A stretch of 64,000 bases of DNA from Sphaerospermopsis torques-reginae ITEP-024 (GCF_019598945.1 NZ_CP080598.1:4650001-4714000); one strand, 5' to 3'. Counted from the first letter of the stretch, positions 35,050-45,779 are shown. Numbers and translations are program-made. Notes: generated by a model from the sequence alone, not told the origin.

Positions 35050-37701
35050 TCAATTATCATTACTCGCTTTTGACTTAGGATATGCAATCCGTTTATGATG
35101 AAATTGTTGCCAAACTTCCACAAAGATTAAGGCAATTTTTGACATTTCCTCTCTAGTTAAACCAGAATCTACTAATTGCCCTTCTTGCCATTTACCACGA
35201 ATAATATTATTCAACATATTTAATGCTTGTTCTGGTGTCGCATCTTTGAGACTTCTTAATGCAGCTTCACAAGAATCTGCTAACATGACAATTCCTGTTT
35301 CTCTAGATTGAGGAATTGGTCCATCATAGCAAAAATCGGCTTTATCTACTATAATATTAGGGTCATCTTTAGCCATTTGTTGAGCTTGGTGATAAAAATA
35401 GGCGATCGCCATTGTTCCTTGATGTTCAGGAATAAAAGCTTGAATCGCTGTCGGTAAACTATGCTTTTTCGCCATCATTAAACCCTCAGTTACGTGCTTT
35501 TTAATAATTGCTGCACTTTTCCAAGGATCTTTAATTTCTGTCTCATGTTTATTGGGTCCACCCATTTGATTTTCAATAAATCCTAAAGGGTCGTGCATTT
35601 TGCCAATATCATGGTATAATGTACCAGCCCTTACCAATTCAACATTACAGCGTAGTTTTTTTGCCGCAGTTTCCGCCAAAGTGGCCACAAATAAAGTATG
35701 TTGAAACGTTCCCGGAGTTTCCGTAGCTAGACGCTTTAACAAAGGACGGTTAGGGTTAGCCAGTTCTGCCAAGCGGATAGGTGTAATTAAATCAAACAAT
35801 TTCTCCAAATACGGACTTAAACCCAAGGCGATAATACTCCAAGCCAAACCAGATAAACCAAATAACAGCGCATCTTGCAGAACCGTATACCAAGCAGAAA
35901 CGAATGCAGCACCAGCCAGTAAATTCAGGATTAAATAAATACTACCTTGAGTTAAAGCAATAACTATACCTAATAATGCCAATTCTTCGCGGGATTTGAA
36001 CCTTTGAGCTAAATAACTGCTTAAAATTCCCCCTGAAGCACCAGCTACCAGACCAATCTTACTAATTTCTATGCTGATTGGTAGTATTAGCGACAACAAA
36101 CCTACAACTGTCACTCCCAAAGCACCACCGTAAAAGCTTCCTAGCAATAAACCTATGGCTATCCAGGTAGTATAAGGCACATCAATTGCCAAGACACTAG
36201 GAATACTCAGAGTCAGCAGTAATATTAACAGGCGATCGCTGGCTCGCAAATGACTGCCAACCCGCCTTTCTACCCAAACAAAAACACCTATAGCCGCACT
36301 CACCAAACCGGCTAAACCCATCAAACCCAGCCAATTCACTTCGCGGCGATTCAGGTGATAATAATCCAGGACATCAAATGTCCATTGTGTAATCTTTTCA
36401 CCTTTCTTGACAATCACTTCTCCTCGTCGCACCTTTTTGATCACAGATGGAACTTGCTCTGCTGCCAGTTGTGCCTGTTGTTGGGTTTTTTCTGCATCTG
36501 TTTGCAGATTTGATCCTAATACAGCCAATAATACTTTAGTGGCTAAGGATTCAGCTTCACCTGGTACAGAAATTTGTACTTGTAGACTCACTGCATCCTG
36601 TAAAATACTGGGGGGTAATCCTGGAGCTATGCCTTGAGCAAGTATCCTTTCTGCACTTTGTTCGATTCCCGTTTTTGTTATTTTCCAGTCGTCATCTGAC
36701 AGATCCAAAAACCCAGTTTCCCCATATACTGGTTTTTTGCGTTCCGCCTCCATCTGTAACAGTTTGCCACTAGCTTGACTATATTTTTCTCTCACTTGAG
36801 ATATTTGGGCAACCAGTAAAGACAGATTTTTTTCTGAGTTAGTGACACTGTAAGCTTTTAGTTCTGCTAATGTCTGGTCAAAATTATTTTTGCTAGTCTT
36901 GCTTTCCTTAGTAGTTGCATTTGTTGATAATGTTGATCCAGGACTAGGCACAGACCGAGAAAATTGATGTCTGTCTGCTGTCCTCAACTTAGACATTGAC
37001 TTATTTTCTTTTTGATGCTTTTCTAAAGCTTGTTTTAGCTGTTCCCATTCCGATTCTACACAAGAACGAAGATATTGCTGGGTAGGAATAGGCAAGATAG
37101 AAACATCGAAAAAAGGAAAAGGTTCAGTAATATCACGAATTTCATCGCCATCTTCCAGCAGTTGGCGCAAATTTTCTTTAATTTGCTCATTTTTCTGGGT
37201 ATTGATCATCAATACAGGGTGAGATTTTTCCTGTGCTGCTTTGCGTTCAGTTTCTGTTTGTTCTCGGTCTTCAATACTGGCAGAATAGGGAGCAATAAAT
37301 GTTTGTGGTGCAAAAGTCCCGATTTTCATCTGGGGCTGGTTGTATAATTCATGACCTATCACACCTGTTAAAGATACTACAGCAATGACTAAAATCACCG
37401 TATAACGCTGTTGATGTACCCAGTTGAAAACAACGGCATAAATACCATGATTACGTTTCCAGGATTTTGGTGTTGATTGAGGAGCTTTTCTACCTTGTAG
37501 ATGTCCACCTTCCTCACTGGTAGGTAATAAATACAGCAGTGTATTTTTGATAATGGTCCTGAAAAGTTTTTGATGCCGGCTTTGATTTTGGGAACTGCTC
37601 ACCGCACCTAGCCACTTTCCTTTACGGCATAACACTTTGTACTGTCGCCGCCATTGTGTTAATTGCTTGGCCAAGGACTGCAAAAATCGCTGCGTTTTCA
37701 T
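35050..37701 (-). CDS. 7TM-HDED/HDIG protein, PgpH-like c-di-AMP phosphodiesterase
   Basis: An 883-residue membrane protein. It has one N-terminal membrane helix (about 101-118), a large extracytoplasmic 7TMR-HDED domain (FAPQTFIAPYSASIEDREQT up to GEVIVKKGEKITQW), a seven-helix membrane block (about 450-640), then a cytoplasmic HD domain. The HD domain has QHTLFVATLAETAA and YHDIGK, with H697 and D698 as metal ligands, plus ADSCEAALRSLKDATP. This architecture is that of PgpH, which hydrolyses cyclic di-AMP. Cyanobacteria make c-di-AMP, used in osmotic and day-night control. The start is followed by 100 residues of basic cytoplasmic tail. The ADP-ribosylglycohydrolase-like gene upstream is 41 bases away. 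Confidence 0.9.
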   Translation of the reverse strand: MKTQRFLQSLAKQLTQWRRQYKVLCRKGKWLGAVSSSQNQSRHQKLFRTIIKNTLLYLLPTSEEGGHLQGRKAPQSTPKSWKRNHGIYAVVFNWVHQQRYTVILVIAVVSLTGVIGHELYNQPQMKIGTFAPQTFIAPYSASIEDREQTETERKAAQEKSHPVLMINTQKNEQIKENLRQLLEDGDEIRDITEPFPFFDVSILPIPTQQYLRSCVESEWEQLKQALEKHQKENKSMSKLRTADRHQFSRSVPSPGSTLSTNATTKESKTSKNNFDQTLAELKAYSVTNSEKNLSLLVAQISQVREKYSQASGKLLQMEAERKKPVYGETGFLDLSDDDWKITKTGIEQSAERILAQGIAPGLPPSILQDAVSLQVQISVPGEAESLATKVLLAVLGSNLQTDAEKTQQQAQLAAEQVPSVIKKVRRGEVIVKKGEKITQWTFDVLDYYHLNRREVNWLGLMGLAGLVSAAIGVFVWVERRVGSHLRASDRLLILLLTLSIPSVLAIDVPYTTWIAIGLLLGSFYGGALGVTVVGLLSLILPISIEISKIGLVAGASGGILSSYLAQRFKSREELALLGIVIALTQGSIYLILNLLAGAAFVSAWYTVLQDALLFGLSGLAWSIIALGLSPYLEKLFDLITPIRLAELANPNRPLLKRLATETPGTFQHTLFVATLAETAAKKLRCNVELVRAGTLYHDIGKMHDPLGFIENQMGGPNKHETEIKDPWKSAAIIKKHVTEGLMMAKKHSLPTAIQAFIPEHQGTMAIAYFYHQAQQMAKDDPNIIVDKADFCYDGPIPQSRETGIVMLADSCEAALRSLKDATPEQALNMLNNIIRGKWQEGQLVDSGLTREEMSKIALIFVEVWQQFHHKRIAYPKSKASNDN

Positions 37702-37742
37702 TGTGAGTGATTTTTTGACAAATACCTTTTACTTTTGATTTT

Positions 37743-38681
37743 TCAACGCGGGCGAATTACACGAGGTGCTGCAAAAACGGAAAGTGGAACTAATTCCCAA
37801 TTGATCTTACATCCTTCTTTTGTCAATTCCTTGATATTTGGACTAATATTATACGCACCTGACCAGACTGCTACAAGTTCATCAGCTAATTCTAGCATCA
37901 CAGAACCGCTACTCATTCCCCATACTGGCTGATTAAAGGCTGATAATACAACTTGCCAATTAACAGGAATCCCTTCTATGCTGTTATATACCCCTGATAA
38001 AGCTCCTGTCAAAGCACAACACCAAGAGTTTTGCTCTCTTAAATTGCTCTTGGCTCGCAAAACTGTCAATCGGAAATCTTCTAAGGTACTCAAAAAGCAG
38101 TAAAAGGCTAAGGCAATATTGTTACTGAATTTGTCTTGCTTACTGAATTCAGTTTGCGCTTGTGCTAATCCTGATCCTTGCTCTAATAAATTATTTACTT
38201 TTACTAATTTTTGTGGTATTGATGTTTTACTTTCTCCCAAAAAATCAATCGTTTCGGGAATGAGGGTGAAAGGATCAAGTGTTTCTGTGAGAGATTTGGC
38301 GATCGCATATCCTAAAACTAAAGCTGCATCTATCACTACTGGGTTAGCATCCCAAATTTGTAATAATTGCCGCAGATTATATTTGAGTTTAACAGGATCT
38401 TCGTGGAAAAAAATCGCCACTGGCAAGGTGGCTAAAATCATTTTTCCCCACTTTCCCCCAGCAGTACCAGTAGTTTCTGTTTCTAAATCCCCGGATGCTT
38501 TTTGGTAACTTTGGTAACGCTTTAACCAATCCTCTGTATCTAATCTACCCAAAGCAATTAAACTTTTACTACCCAGAATCGCAATTTCCCCTAAATCACT
38601 AACATTCTGAGTAGCTAAAATTTCTCCTAGCAATGCTCCTAAAAATATACCTCTAACCCTATTTACGAGAGAATAACGCAT
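37743..38681 (-). CDS. ADP-ribosylglycohydrolase-like protein
   Basis: A 312-residue helical protein with traces of the ADP-ribosylglycohydrolase fold. The N-terminus VNRVRGIFLGALLGEIL matches the family's start, and CCALTGALSGVYNSIEGIP matches its C-terminal signature. The metal-binding Asp positions (usual TDDT and DTDT motifs) are not recognisable, so it may be a non-catalytic cyanobacterial variant. It is 41 bases upstream of the PgpH-like gene and 68 bases downstream of aroQ, all on the minus strand, suggesting one transcript. No substrate is proposed. Confidence 0.7.
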   Translation of the reverse strand: MRYSLVNRVRGIFLGALLGEILATQNVSDLGEIAILGSKSLIALGRLDTEDWLKRYQSYQKASGDLETETTGTAGGKWGKMILATLPVAIFFHEDPVKLKYNLRQLLQIWDANPVVIDAALVLGYAIAKSLTETLDPFTLIPETIDFLGESKTSIPQKLVKVNNLLEQGSGLAQAQTEFSKQDKFSNNIALAFYCFLSTLEDFRLTVLRAKSNLREQNSWCCALTGALSGVYNSIEGIPVNWQVVLSAFNQPVWGMSSGSVMLELADELVAVWSGAYNISPNIKELTKEGCKINWELVPLSVFAAPRVIRPR

Positions 38682-38749
38682 AATTGGTGATTGGTGACTG
38701 GTGATTGGTGATTGGGAAGAGAAAAAAGAAATTCCGCTTCTAACTCCTG

Positions 38750-39199
38750 TTAATTGTTGAGTCTTAAATGATTCACCAATGCCTGTAAACCTAACAAATA
38801 ACTTTGGACACCAAAGCCACTAATTTGGCCAATTACCACTGGGGCAATATAAGAATGATGACGAAAATCCTCTCGGCGGTAAATGTTGCTTAGATGTACC
38901 TCTACTGTTGGTAAGTTTACAGCAGCGATCGCATCTCGTAAAGCTACACTGGTATGGGTATATGCCCCGGCATTAATTATAATTCCCTCGTGTTGTCCTA
39001 ATGCCCGATGAATCGTATCTATCAAAACACCTTCATGATTTGACTGCAAAGGCGTAACTTTCGCCTCTAATTTCTGGGCTTCTGCTGCTAATAGGCGGTT
39101 AATTTCCTCTAGGGTGAGAGAACCGTAAATACCCGGTTCTCGTTGTCCTAACAAATTGAGGTTTGGACCGTGCAGCACTAAAATACTTAAAGGCAGCAA
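38750..39199 (-). CDS. aroQ: Type II 3-dehydroquinate dehydratase
   Basis: A 149-residue type II dehydroquinase of the shikimate pathway. It has [22 protein letters not shown] (catalytic Tyr in GIYG, Arg in QRE), [18 protein letters not shown], and [18 protein letters not shown] (catalytic His). I choose the TTG at 39199: a GGAG lies six bases before it and the length fits the family. An ATG at 39247 would add 16 residues before the first strand and overlap the upstream 45-codon gene by 23 bases; that coupling is a real alternative. Confidence 0.9.
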   Translation of the reverse strand: MLPLSILVLHGPNLNLLGQREPGIYGSLTLEEINRLLAAEAQKLEAKVTPLQSNHEGVLIDTIHRALGQHEGIIINAGAYTHTSVALRDAIAAVNLPTVEVHLSNIYRREDFRHHSYIAPVVIGQISGFGVQSYLLGLQALVNHLRLNN

Positions 39200-39224
39200 A
39201 GTTAACTCCAATATCTTCAGGCTA

Positions 39225-39362
39225 TTAGCGACGACGGGAGCGTTCATTCACAGGAATCGGAATTAGTTCCGGTTCGGGTTCAGCTTCGGGACCTAGTAAC
39301 GCTTCAACTAGCTTCCGCGCTAATTCTTTCAGCTTTTCCAGTACCTTATCTATATAGTCCAT
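39225..39362 (-). CDS. Small 45-residue protein upstream of aroQ
   Basis: A short frame starting ATG at 39362 with AGGAG about ten bases ahead. It encodes a charged amphipathic helix ([20 protein letters not shown]) followed by a Pro/Glu-rich stretch ([14 protein letters not shown]) and a basic end (NERSRRR). I know no family for it. The ribosome-binding site, the helix with regular Leu spacing, and the close coupling to aroQ support a real gene. It could be a small regulatory or adaptor protein; that is speculation. Confidence 0.6.
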   Translation of the reverse strand: MDYIDKVLEKLKELARKLVEALLGPEAEPEPELIPIPVNERSRRR

Positions 39363-39587
39363 TTAACTGAACGCTCCTGAGATACTACCGCAAATTTAAC
39401 TAACAGGATCATAGAAACTGGCTATTTGTAGCTTTTTTTGTTTCTTATCAAGTTGATAGATTCCTGTGTTTCCAGACTTAAACCAAGTGAAAATTTGGTT
39501 TTGTGTCCTTCCTTACTTATTAGATTATCACAATGATCAGGGAATGGGTAAGAGGTAAAATTTCGTAATTTCCCATCTCCCTCATCC

Positions 39588-42275
39588 CTAATTTGATGCT
39601 TCTTTTTTCTTGCTGCTACTGGTAGATGATTTCGTAGTAGTTGACTTAGTTTTAGAAGTAGTTGTTTTACTGGTTTTGCTAGTGGTTTTACTGGTGGTTT
39701 TACTTGTGGTTTTGCGTGTAGATTTAGTAGATGCTTTAGCTTGCAGCAATTCTAATGCTTCTGACAGGGTAATATTTTCTACTGTCTTGCCTTCCGGTAG
39801 ACCCACATTAGTTTTGCCGTGCTTAATATAATGACCATAAGGACCTTCGTAAATATTTACAGGTGCATCATCATCGGGATGTGTACCCAATTCTCTTAAA
39901 GCGGCTTTAGATTTACTGCTGCTAGAACTGCGCCCCTTTTTTGGTTCTGCGAATAACTCTAATGCACGTTCCAGGGAAATTGTCAATACATCATCACTTG
40001 CTTTTAAAGAACGGTAATCTTTACCTTCTTTACCCTGATCATGAACTACATAAGGTCCAAATCTTCCTAAACTAGCTTTAATTTTTGCCCCTGTTTGTGG
40101 ATGTTCTCCCAAGAGTCGGGGAAGTGCCAACAAACCCACCGCCATCTCTAAAGTCAGATTTTCTGGTGTGACACCTTTGGGGAGGGAAGCTTGTTTAGGT
40201 TTGGGGTTTTCCTCGGTTTTGTCTCCCAACTGTACATAAGGTCCATAAGTGCCAATCTTCACATAAATTGGTTCACCTGTTTCGGGATGTCGTCCCACTT
40301 GATCAGGTCCTACTGTTTTTTGTCTGAGCAGGACTTCTACCTGTTTGGGATCTAAATCAGCGGGTGTGAGGTCTTTAGGAATGGAAGCTGTCACCACTCC
40401 ATCACCATTTTCTACTTCTATGTAAGGTCCAAATTTACCAATGCGAACTTTAGCATCTAAGTTTTCTAATTCTACTGTTTTGGCTTTAGTGGGATCAATT
40501 TGATTTTCCTGTTCTCTCACCAAGGTTTCTAAACCTTGTTCTCCGAGATAAAATTTCTGGAGATAGGGTAGCCATTGAGCTTCACCTGTAGCAATATCAT
40601 CCAGGGTTTGCTCCATTTTTGAGGTAAAGCCTGGATCAACAATATCAGGGAAATGTTTTTCTAGTAAGTCGGTGACAGCAAAGGCGGTAAAAGTAGGAAT
40701 TAAAGCATTGTTCACCAACTGAGCATAACCTTTGTCGATGATTGTACCAATAATGCTGGCGTAGGTACTAGGACGACCAATACCTTCACTTTCTAAGGTT
40801 TTTACCAAACTTGCTTCAGTATATCTAGCGGGGGGTTGGGTTTCATGTCCTATTGCTTCTAGTTCTGCACAGGTAGGATGATCACCAACTTTCAGGGCTG
40901 GTAAAATTACTTCTTGGTCTTCTAATGCGGCTTCTGGATCATCGGACCCTTCCACGTAGGCGCGGAGATATCCAGGAAAATCTATCCGCTTACCAGAGGA
41001 ACGAAAACCCGCATCTTCAACTTGCAATTGTACAGTAATTTGGGTTTGGCGAGAGTCAGCCATTTGTGAAGCTACTGTACGCTTCCAAATTAAATCATAA
41101 ACTGCAAATTCTCGTCCGCTTAAACCAGTTTCTTGGGGAGTGCGGAAAGTGCTACCAGCAGGGCGGATGGCTTCGTGTGCTTCTTGTGCGCCTTTAGATT
41201 TGGTAGTGTATTGTCGGGGTTGGGGACTGAGATATTCTTTACCGTACTTTTGTTCTACACAACTGCGAGCAGCGGCGATCGCCTGATCTGACAAATGCAC
41301 CGAATCGGTCCGCATATAGGTAATATACCCTTGCTCGTACAAGTTTTGAGCAATTCGCATTGTATCCCGTGCGGAAAGACGCAGTTTGCGGTTAGACTCT
41401 TGTTGCAGCGTCGAAGTAGTAAAGGGTGGTGCTGGTTTGCGAGTTACTGGACGTTCTTCCATATCAGCAACAGTCCAGGTTTTGCCCTGCAAACGTTCCT
41501 GAAGTGCTAAAGCTTGCTCCTCATTTAACAACACCACATTCCGCAGGGCGGCTATTTGTCCGGTCGCGGGGTCAAAATCGCTGCCTGTAGCTATTTTCGT
41601 GCCTCCCAAGCTGTTTAATTGGGCGCTAAATGATGTTTTTTCATGTAAGAGACTGGCTTTTAAATCCCAATATGTACCTTCATGGAAAGCTCGGCGTTGA
41701 CGTTCCTTATTTACCAACAACCGCACCGCCACAGACTGCACTCGACCTGCAGAAAGTCCCCAAGCGATTTTTTTCCACAGCAAAGGTGATAGGGTATATC
41801 CGACCAGTCGATCTAAAATGCGTCTGGTTTCTTGGGCGCGAACTACTTGTTCATCAATTTCGCGGCAGTTTTTTAAAGCTTTTTTAATCGCGTCCTGGGT
41901 AATTTCGTGAAACACCATGCGCTTTGTCGGCACTTTGGGTTTCAGCAATTGGTATAAGTGCCAACTGATGCTTTCGCCTTCCCGGTCTTCGTCAGTTGCC
42001 AATATTAATTCATCGGCATTTTTTAGGGCATCTTTTAACTGGGTGACAACTTTCTTTTTATCTTTGGGGACAACATACACCGGTTCAAAGTCGGCTTCTA
42101 TATTTACCCCAAGCTGCGCCCATTTTTCCCCTTTGACAGCAGCAGGAATTTCACTAGCTGACTGGGGTAGGTCGCGCACATGACCCATTGAAGCTTCTAC
42201 CTGATAGTCTTTTGGCAGGTAGTTGCGAATGGTGCGAGCTTTGGTTGGAGATTCGACAATGACGAGAGTTGACAT
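39588..42275 (-). CDS. topA: DNA topoisomerase I
   Basis: An 895-residue type IA topoisomerase that relaxes negative supercoils. The Toprim domain starts [13 protein letters not shown] and has the acidic triad in [13 protein letters not shown] (D95, D97). The catalytic Tyr320 is in [17 protein letters not shown]. The C-terminal part has several TopA repeats ([29 protein letters not shown]-like; [22 protein letters not shown]) instead of zinc fingers, and ends in a Lys/Ser/Thr-rich tail of about 50 residues made of TSKTTSK repeats. This tail is low-complexity DNA in the reverse direction and is common in cyanobacterial TopA. Confidence 0.95.
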   Translation of the reverse strand: MSTLVIVESPTKARTIRNYLPKDYQVEASMGHVRDLPQSASEIPAAVKGEKWAQLGVNIEADFEPVYVVPKDKKKVVTQLKDALKNADELILATDEDREGESISWHLYQLLKPKVPTKRMVFHEITQDAIKKALKNCREIDEQVVRAQETRRILDRLVGYTLSPLLWKKIAWGLSAGRVQSVAVRLLVNKERQRRAFHEGTYWDLKASLLHEKTSFSAQLNSLGGTKIATGSDFDPATGQIAALRNVVLLNEEQALALQERLQGKTWTVADMEERPVTRKPAPPFTTSTLQQESNRKLRLSARDTMRIAQNLYEQGYITYMRTDSVHLSDQAIAAARSCVEQKYGKEYLSPQPRQYTTKSKGAQEAHEAIRPAGSTFRTPQETGLSGREFAVYDLIWKRTVASQMADSRQTQITVQLQVEDAGFRSSGKRIDFPGYLRAYVEGSDDPEAALEDQEVILPALKVGDHPTCAELEAIGHETQPPARYTEASLVKTLESEGIGRPSTYASIIGTIIDKGYAQLVNNALIPTFTAFAVTDLLEKHFPDIVDPGFTSKMEQTLDDIATGEAQWLPYLQKFYLGEQGLETLVREQENQIDPTKAKTVELENLDAKVRIGKFGPYIEVENGDGVVTASIPKDLTPADLDPKQVEVLLRQKTVGPDQVGRHPETGEPIYVKIGTYGPYVQLGDKTEENPKPKQASLPKGVTPENLTLEMAVGLLALPRLLGEHPQTGAKIKASLGRFGPYVVHDQGKEGKDYRSLKASDDVLTISLERALELFAEPKKGRSSSSSKSKAALRELGTHPDDDAPVNIYEGPYGHYIKHGKTNVGLPEGKTVENITLSEALELLQAKASTKSTRKTTSKTTSKTTSKTSKTTTSKTKSTTTKSSTSSSKKKEASN

Positions 42276-42780
42276 GGAAATTTCAAAAAAAAGAATAGCT
42301 GTGAAGCTAAACAGTCAAGTTGAGATAATTTTGGCGAAATGTCAAGATCAAATATCACGCCTAAGCAGTGATTTTATCCTGACACAAATTGCCCCAAAAG
42401 GGGGAAATTGCTCTCAACTTCAGGTGCAGTGCTGCTTTGGAGATTTAAACAAGCAACTGCCAAAAATCAATTACCTGGTATTTCCATCTTTAACTTATCT
42501 GAGGCATAATTGGCGAATCAGTACCATCAATTCACCGTTGAAGTTTTAAAAGCCCCAGTCTGTTACAAACTTTATTGATTATCATAAGTGCTTGTGATAT
42601 TTACCATATTTCATCATAAATAACGACAATAGCCAGATTTTGCCTTGCCTATCTGGCAAATATGTTAGCATAGGGAAGAATTAGAGAAGTAAGTTCGACG
42701 ATACGGTGCTTGTTGTTAGTAATAATTTCAAGCGGCTCGACGGATCAACATCTCTGCATCAATGGATTCTGGAGATTTTC
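42276..42780. other. Divergent spacer between topA and the RRM protein
   Basis: About 500 bases without a supported gene. It contains the promoters of both genes and a long 5' leader before the RRM gene with GGAG just upstream of its ATG. No RNA gene recognised. Confidence 0.45.
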
Positions 42781-43038
42781 ATGTCAATCTACGTAGGGAA
42801 CTTATCCTACAGCGTCAAAGAAGAAGACCTGACTAAAGTATTTGCTGAATACGGTGCTGTTACACGAGTTCAGTTACCTACAGATCGGAAAACTGGCCGT
42901 GTTCGAGGTTTTGGTTTTGTGGAAATGGAAACCGCTGCTCAGGAAGAAGCAGCTATTCAAGCTTTAGACGGTGCTGAATGGATGGGGCGTGTAATGAAAG
43001 TTAATAAGGCTCGACCAAAAGAGCTTGTCCTAAGTTGA
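42781..43038 (+). CDS. RRM-type RNA-binding protein
   Basis: An 85-residue protein that is a single RNA recognition motif: RNP2 is IYVGNL and RNP1 is RGFGFVEM, with DGAEWMGRVMKVNKA at the C-terminal side. It lacks the glycine-rich tail of the cold-induced Rbp proteins, so it belongs to the short type. These proteins bind U-rich RNA and in cyanobacteria also influence localisation of photosynthetic mRNAs; the role here is inferred. I start at ATG 42781 (MSIYVGNLSYS) with TCTGGAG upstream. The frame is open earlier, but the extra 25 codons are not RRM. Confidence 0.9.
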   Translation: MSIYVGNLSYSVKEEDLTKVFAEYGAVTRVQLPTDRKTGRVRGFGFVEMETAAQEEAAIQALDGAEWMGRVMKVNKARPKELVLS

Positions 43039-43628
43039 CCATTTTATAGACAATAATATACTTATGTTGACAAAAATGGACATAAGTTAGCTCAGAAAAA
43101 TGCCAACTTGATATATAATCCTCAGATATCAAGTATTGAATCAGACTATTACCGACGCGAAAACCAAGCATTGATAGTGATAGTCTGTTTCCAAATCTTA
43201 ACCTGAGAAAGTCGCGTTGGGCTACAGCGTGCAAGTCTACTGAGGGATAACCGCTCCCATGCTCCCGTTGAAGTAGAAAGTAAAGTCTAGCTTTGTCTAG
43301 GTTTTATATAGCAGGAGAAAGGTAATCGTTCTGGAGGAGGCTGGGGAAAAAAGACTCACAAGGCTATTAACAGTTAACAGTTAACAGTTCTATATCTATC
43401 ACAATTTTGGCAGTTCAGTAGATTACTGGACTGTTTGTTTTTATGGGTTAGGACTGACATTTTTTTTCTTTTTTTACCCGGGAAGGGGAGAGGTTTTAAA
43501 CCTGGAATGAAACAATTGTTAATTGTCAATTGTCAATTATCAATTGATAAATGCAATTTTGGTCAAGAAGTATAGATAGAATGAACTCAGTTAGCCTTAA
43601 TCTCTAATCACCAAAACCTATACGTCTC
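43039..43628. other. Intergenic region with a structured GC-rich island
   Basis: 590 bases without a protein gene. The part 43200-43300 stands out as structured and is listed separately. Further along are AACAGTT repeats (43370-43390) and AATTGTC/AATTATC repeats before ndhB. Confidence 0.5.
43236..43277 (+). ncRNA. Candidate structured RNA, possibly IS605/TnpB omega-RNA remnant
   Basis: TCTACT (43236-43241) pairs with AGTAGA (43272-43277), enclosing GAGGGA and CTCCC, which pair as an inner stem. The flanking text (GTTGGGCTACAGCGTGCAAG before, AAGTAAAGTCTAGC after) is unlike the AT-rich surroundings. It resembles the 3' end of IS605-type elements, where the TnpB guide RNA scaffold lies (compare ...GAAGTAGAAAG). 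No tnpB gene is near. The assignment is based on memory of such ends and needs a structure search. Confidence 0.35.
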
Positions 43629-45191
43629 ATGGATTTTGCTAATATTGCATCCCAGTTGAATGCGGGAACTATTCTACCAGAGGGAATTGTCATTATTACC
43701 CTCTTGGGGGTTTTGATTGTGGATTTGATTTTGGGGCGCACATCTTCTCGCTGGATCGGATATCTGGCGATCGCTGGTTTATTCGCGGCGATTGTCGCCC
43801 TATACTTTCAATGGGATTCTACCAATCCTATCGGTTTTACTGGTGGTTTTAATAGTGATGACCTCAGTATTATCTTTCGCGGTATCATTGCTCTATCTGC
43901 CGCTGTCACCGTCTTGATGTCTATTCGCTATGTAGAGCAAAGTGGTACGGCTTTAGCGGAATTTATCGCTATTTTATTAACAGCTACCTTGGGAGGAATG
44001 TTTGTCTCTGGTGCTAGTGAGTTGGTGATGATTTTCATCTCCCTAGAAACCCTGAGTATTTCCTCTTATTTGTTAACAGGTTATACTAAACGTGACCCCC
44101 GTTCTAATGAAGCGGCGCTGAAATACCTGTTAATTGGAGCTTCCAGCACAGCCGTATTTTTATACGGTGTATCATTGTTATATGGTTTATCTGGTGGACA
44201 AACGGAACTAAGTGCGATCGCTAATGGTATCGCTACAGCAAATGTAGGTCAATCCCTGGGTTTAGTCATTGCTCTTGTTTTCGTTATTGCTGGTATTGGT
44301 TTCAAAATCTCCGCTGCACCTTTCCACCAATGGACACCGGACGTTTATGAAGGCGCTCCTACCCCTGTAATCGCTTTTCTATCCGTCGGTTCTAAAGCCG
44401 CAGGTTTTGCTTTAGCTATCCGCTTATTAACAGTAGTTTTCCCCGTCGTTGCAGACGAGTGGAGATTTGTTTTCACTGCTCTAGCAGTCCTCAGTATGAT
44501 TTTGGGTAACGTGGTTGCCCTCGCTCAAACCAGCATGAAACGGATGTTAGCTTATTCATCCATTGCCCAAGCTGGCTTTGTGATGATTGGCTTAATCGCT
44601 GGTACAGATGCAGGTTACTCTAGCATGATTTTTTACTTGCTCGTTTACCTGTTCATGAACCTGTGCGGTTTTACCTGTATCATTCTCTTCTCCCTGCGGA
44701 CAGGTACAGATCAAATTACCGAATATTCAGGTTTGTATCAAAAAGACCCACTGCTCACATTAGGTTTAAGTATTTCTCTCTTATCCTTGGGTGGTATTCC
44801 CCCATTAGCAGGATTTTTCGGGAAGATTTACCTATTTTGGGCAGGTTGGCAAGCTGGCCTTTATTGGTTAGTATTACTGGGTTTAGTGACTAGCGTTGTT
44901 TCCATTTATTACTACATTCGTGTAGTGAAAATGATGGTAGTCAAAGAACCACAAGAAATGTCCGACGTAGTGAAGAATTATCCTCAAGTACGTTGGAACT
45001 TACCAGGTTTTAGACCTTTACAAGTTGGTTTGATAGCAACTTTAATTGCTACAACTATCTCCGGTATTTTGTCAAATCCGCTGTTTACTTTGGCTAATAA
45101 TTCTGTTGCGAATACTCCGATTTTGCAAGCAGCAAAAATGGCGAGTACACAAGCAAGTGTAATTGTTACTGAGCAAGCAGAAAAATTGTAG
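43629..45191 (+). CDS. ndhB: NAD(P)H-quinone oxidoreductase subunit NdhB
   Basis: A 520-residue membrane subunit of the photosynthetic NDH-1 complex with about 14 membrane helices. Typical stretches are [59 protein letters not shown] and [20 protein letters not shown]. The charged residues inside membrane helices (Glu in FISLETLS, Lys in SVGSKAAG) belong to the proton path. The complex sits in the thylakoid membrane and supports cyclic electron flow and respiration. No other ndh genes are adjacent, the normal cyanobacterial situation for ndhB. Confidence 0.96.
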   Translation: MDFANIASQLNAGTILPEGIVIITLLGVLIVDLILGRTSSRWIGYLAIAGLFAAIVALYFQWDSTNPIGFTGGFNSDDLSIIFRGIIALSAAVTVLMSIRYVEQSGTALAEFIAILLTATLGGMFVSGASELVMIFISLETLSISSYLLTGYTKRDPRSNEAALKYLLIGASSTAVFLYGVSLLYGLSGGQTELSAIANGIATANVGQSLGLVIALVFVIAGIGFKISAAPFHQWTPDVYEGAPTPVIAFLSVGSKAAGFALAIRLLTVVFPVVADEWRFVFTALAVLSMILGNVVALAQTSMKRMLAYSSIAQAGFVMIGLIAGTDAGYSSMIFYLLVYLFMNLCGFTCIILFSLRTGTDQITEYSGLYQKDPLLTLGLSISLLSLGGIPPLAGFFGKIYLFWAGWQAGLYWLVLLGLVTSVVSIYYYIRVVKMMVVKEPQEMSDVVKNYPQVRWNLPGFRPLQVGLIATLIATTISGILSNPLFTLANNSVANTPILQAAKMASTQASVIVTEQAEKL

Positions 45192-45223
45192 ATTGATACT
45201 AGATTGATTATTCTAGTTTGATT

Positions 45224-45261
45224 AATGGGTGATGGGTGATTAACTCATTGCCCATTTTTTT
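45224..45261 (+). terminator. Terminator of ndhB
   Basis: An AATGGGTGA stem arm pairs imperfectly with TCATTGCCCATT, followed by a run of seven T. It lies 32 bases after the ndhB stop. Confidence 0.65.
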
Positions 45262-45356
45262 ATTTGTCTGATTCAGTTTGTCATTGAGGTAAGTCGAGAT
45301 AATATAATATTGAACGCAGATGGACGCAGATAAACGCAGATGTTTTTTTAGTTCTT

Positions 45357-45779
45357 TCAATCAAGAAACCAATTTTCTATTTTGAGATTTTGGAACTCAC
45401 TAAAATCTGCAACATTATTTGTTACTAAAATCAAATCATTTGTTTTTGCTATTGCTGCAATTTGTCCATCTGGATATGCAGGAGTTTTTCCTATTCCTAC
45501 AAGTCGCGCTCTTTCGTTAGCAAACCATTCCGCAGCTACATCATCATAATGTAAAATGGGTATTTTTGGTTTAATTACCTGGTGCAAATAATTAGTAATT
45601 TTATTTTTCTTTTTAGAAGGTGGTAAACGATAGCAACCAAATAATAGTTCATGCCATGTTACTGATGCCATAGCAATTTCTAATTCATATTTTACCATGT
45701 TTTGTAAAACTGTTTGATTCGGTTCTATCCTTAAAGGTTCAGAAATAATATTAGTATCTAATAAAAAGCGAATCACCAA
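45357..45779 (-). CDS. PIN-domain toxin, VapC-like (second pair)
   Basis: A 140-residue PIN ribonuclease: IRFLLDTNIISEPLR (first Asp), SVTWHELLFGCYRLP (Glu), PAYPDGQIAAIAKTNDLILVTNN (Asp pair) and FSEFQNLKIENW. This is a complete, typical VapC/FitB protein. It overlaps the upstream gene by seven bases, which then is its probable antitoxin. It differs strongly from the PIN protein at 1950-2342, so they are separate acquisitions. Confidence 0.87.
   Translation of the reverse strand: MVIRFLLDTNIISEPLRIEPNQTVLQNMVKYELEIAMASVTWHELLFGCYRLPPSKKKNKITNYLHQVIKPKIPILHYDDVAAEWFANERARLVGIGKTPAYPDGQIAAIAKTNDLILVTNNVADFSEFQNLKIENWFLD

Noticed and set aside
39610-39831. Val/Leu-rich frame opposite the topA tail
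   Set aside because: Antisense of the TSKTTSK low-complexity tail.
43001-43234. 77-codon minus-strand frame before ndhB
   Set aside because: Overlaps the end of the RRM gene and a stem-forming region; reads like a shadow frame.
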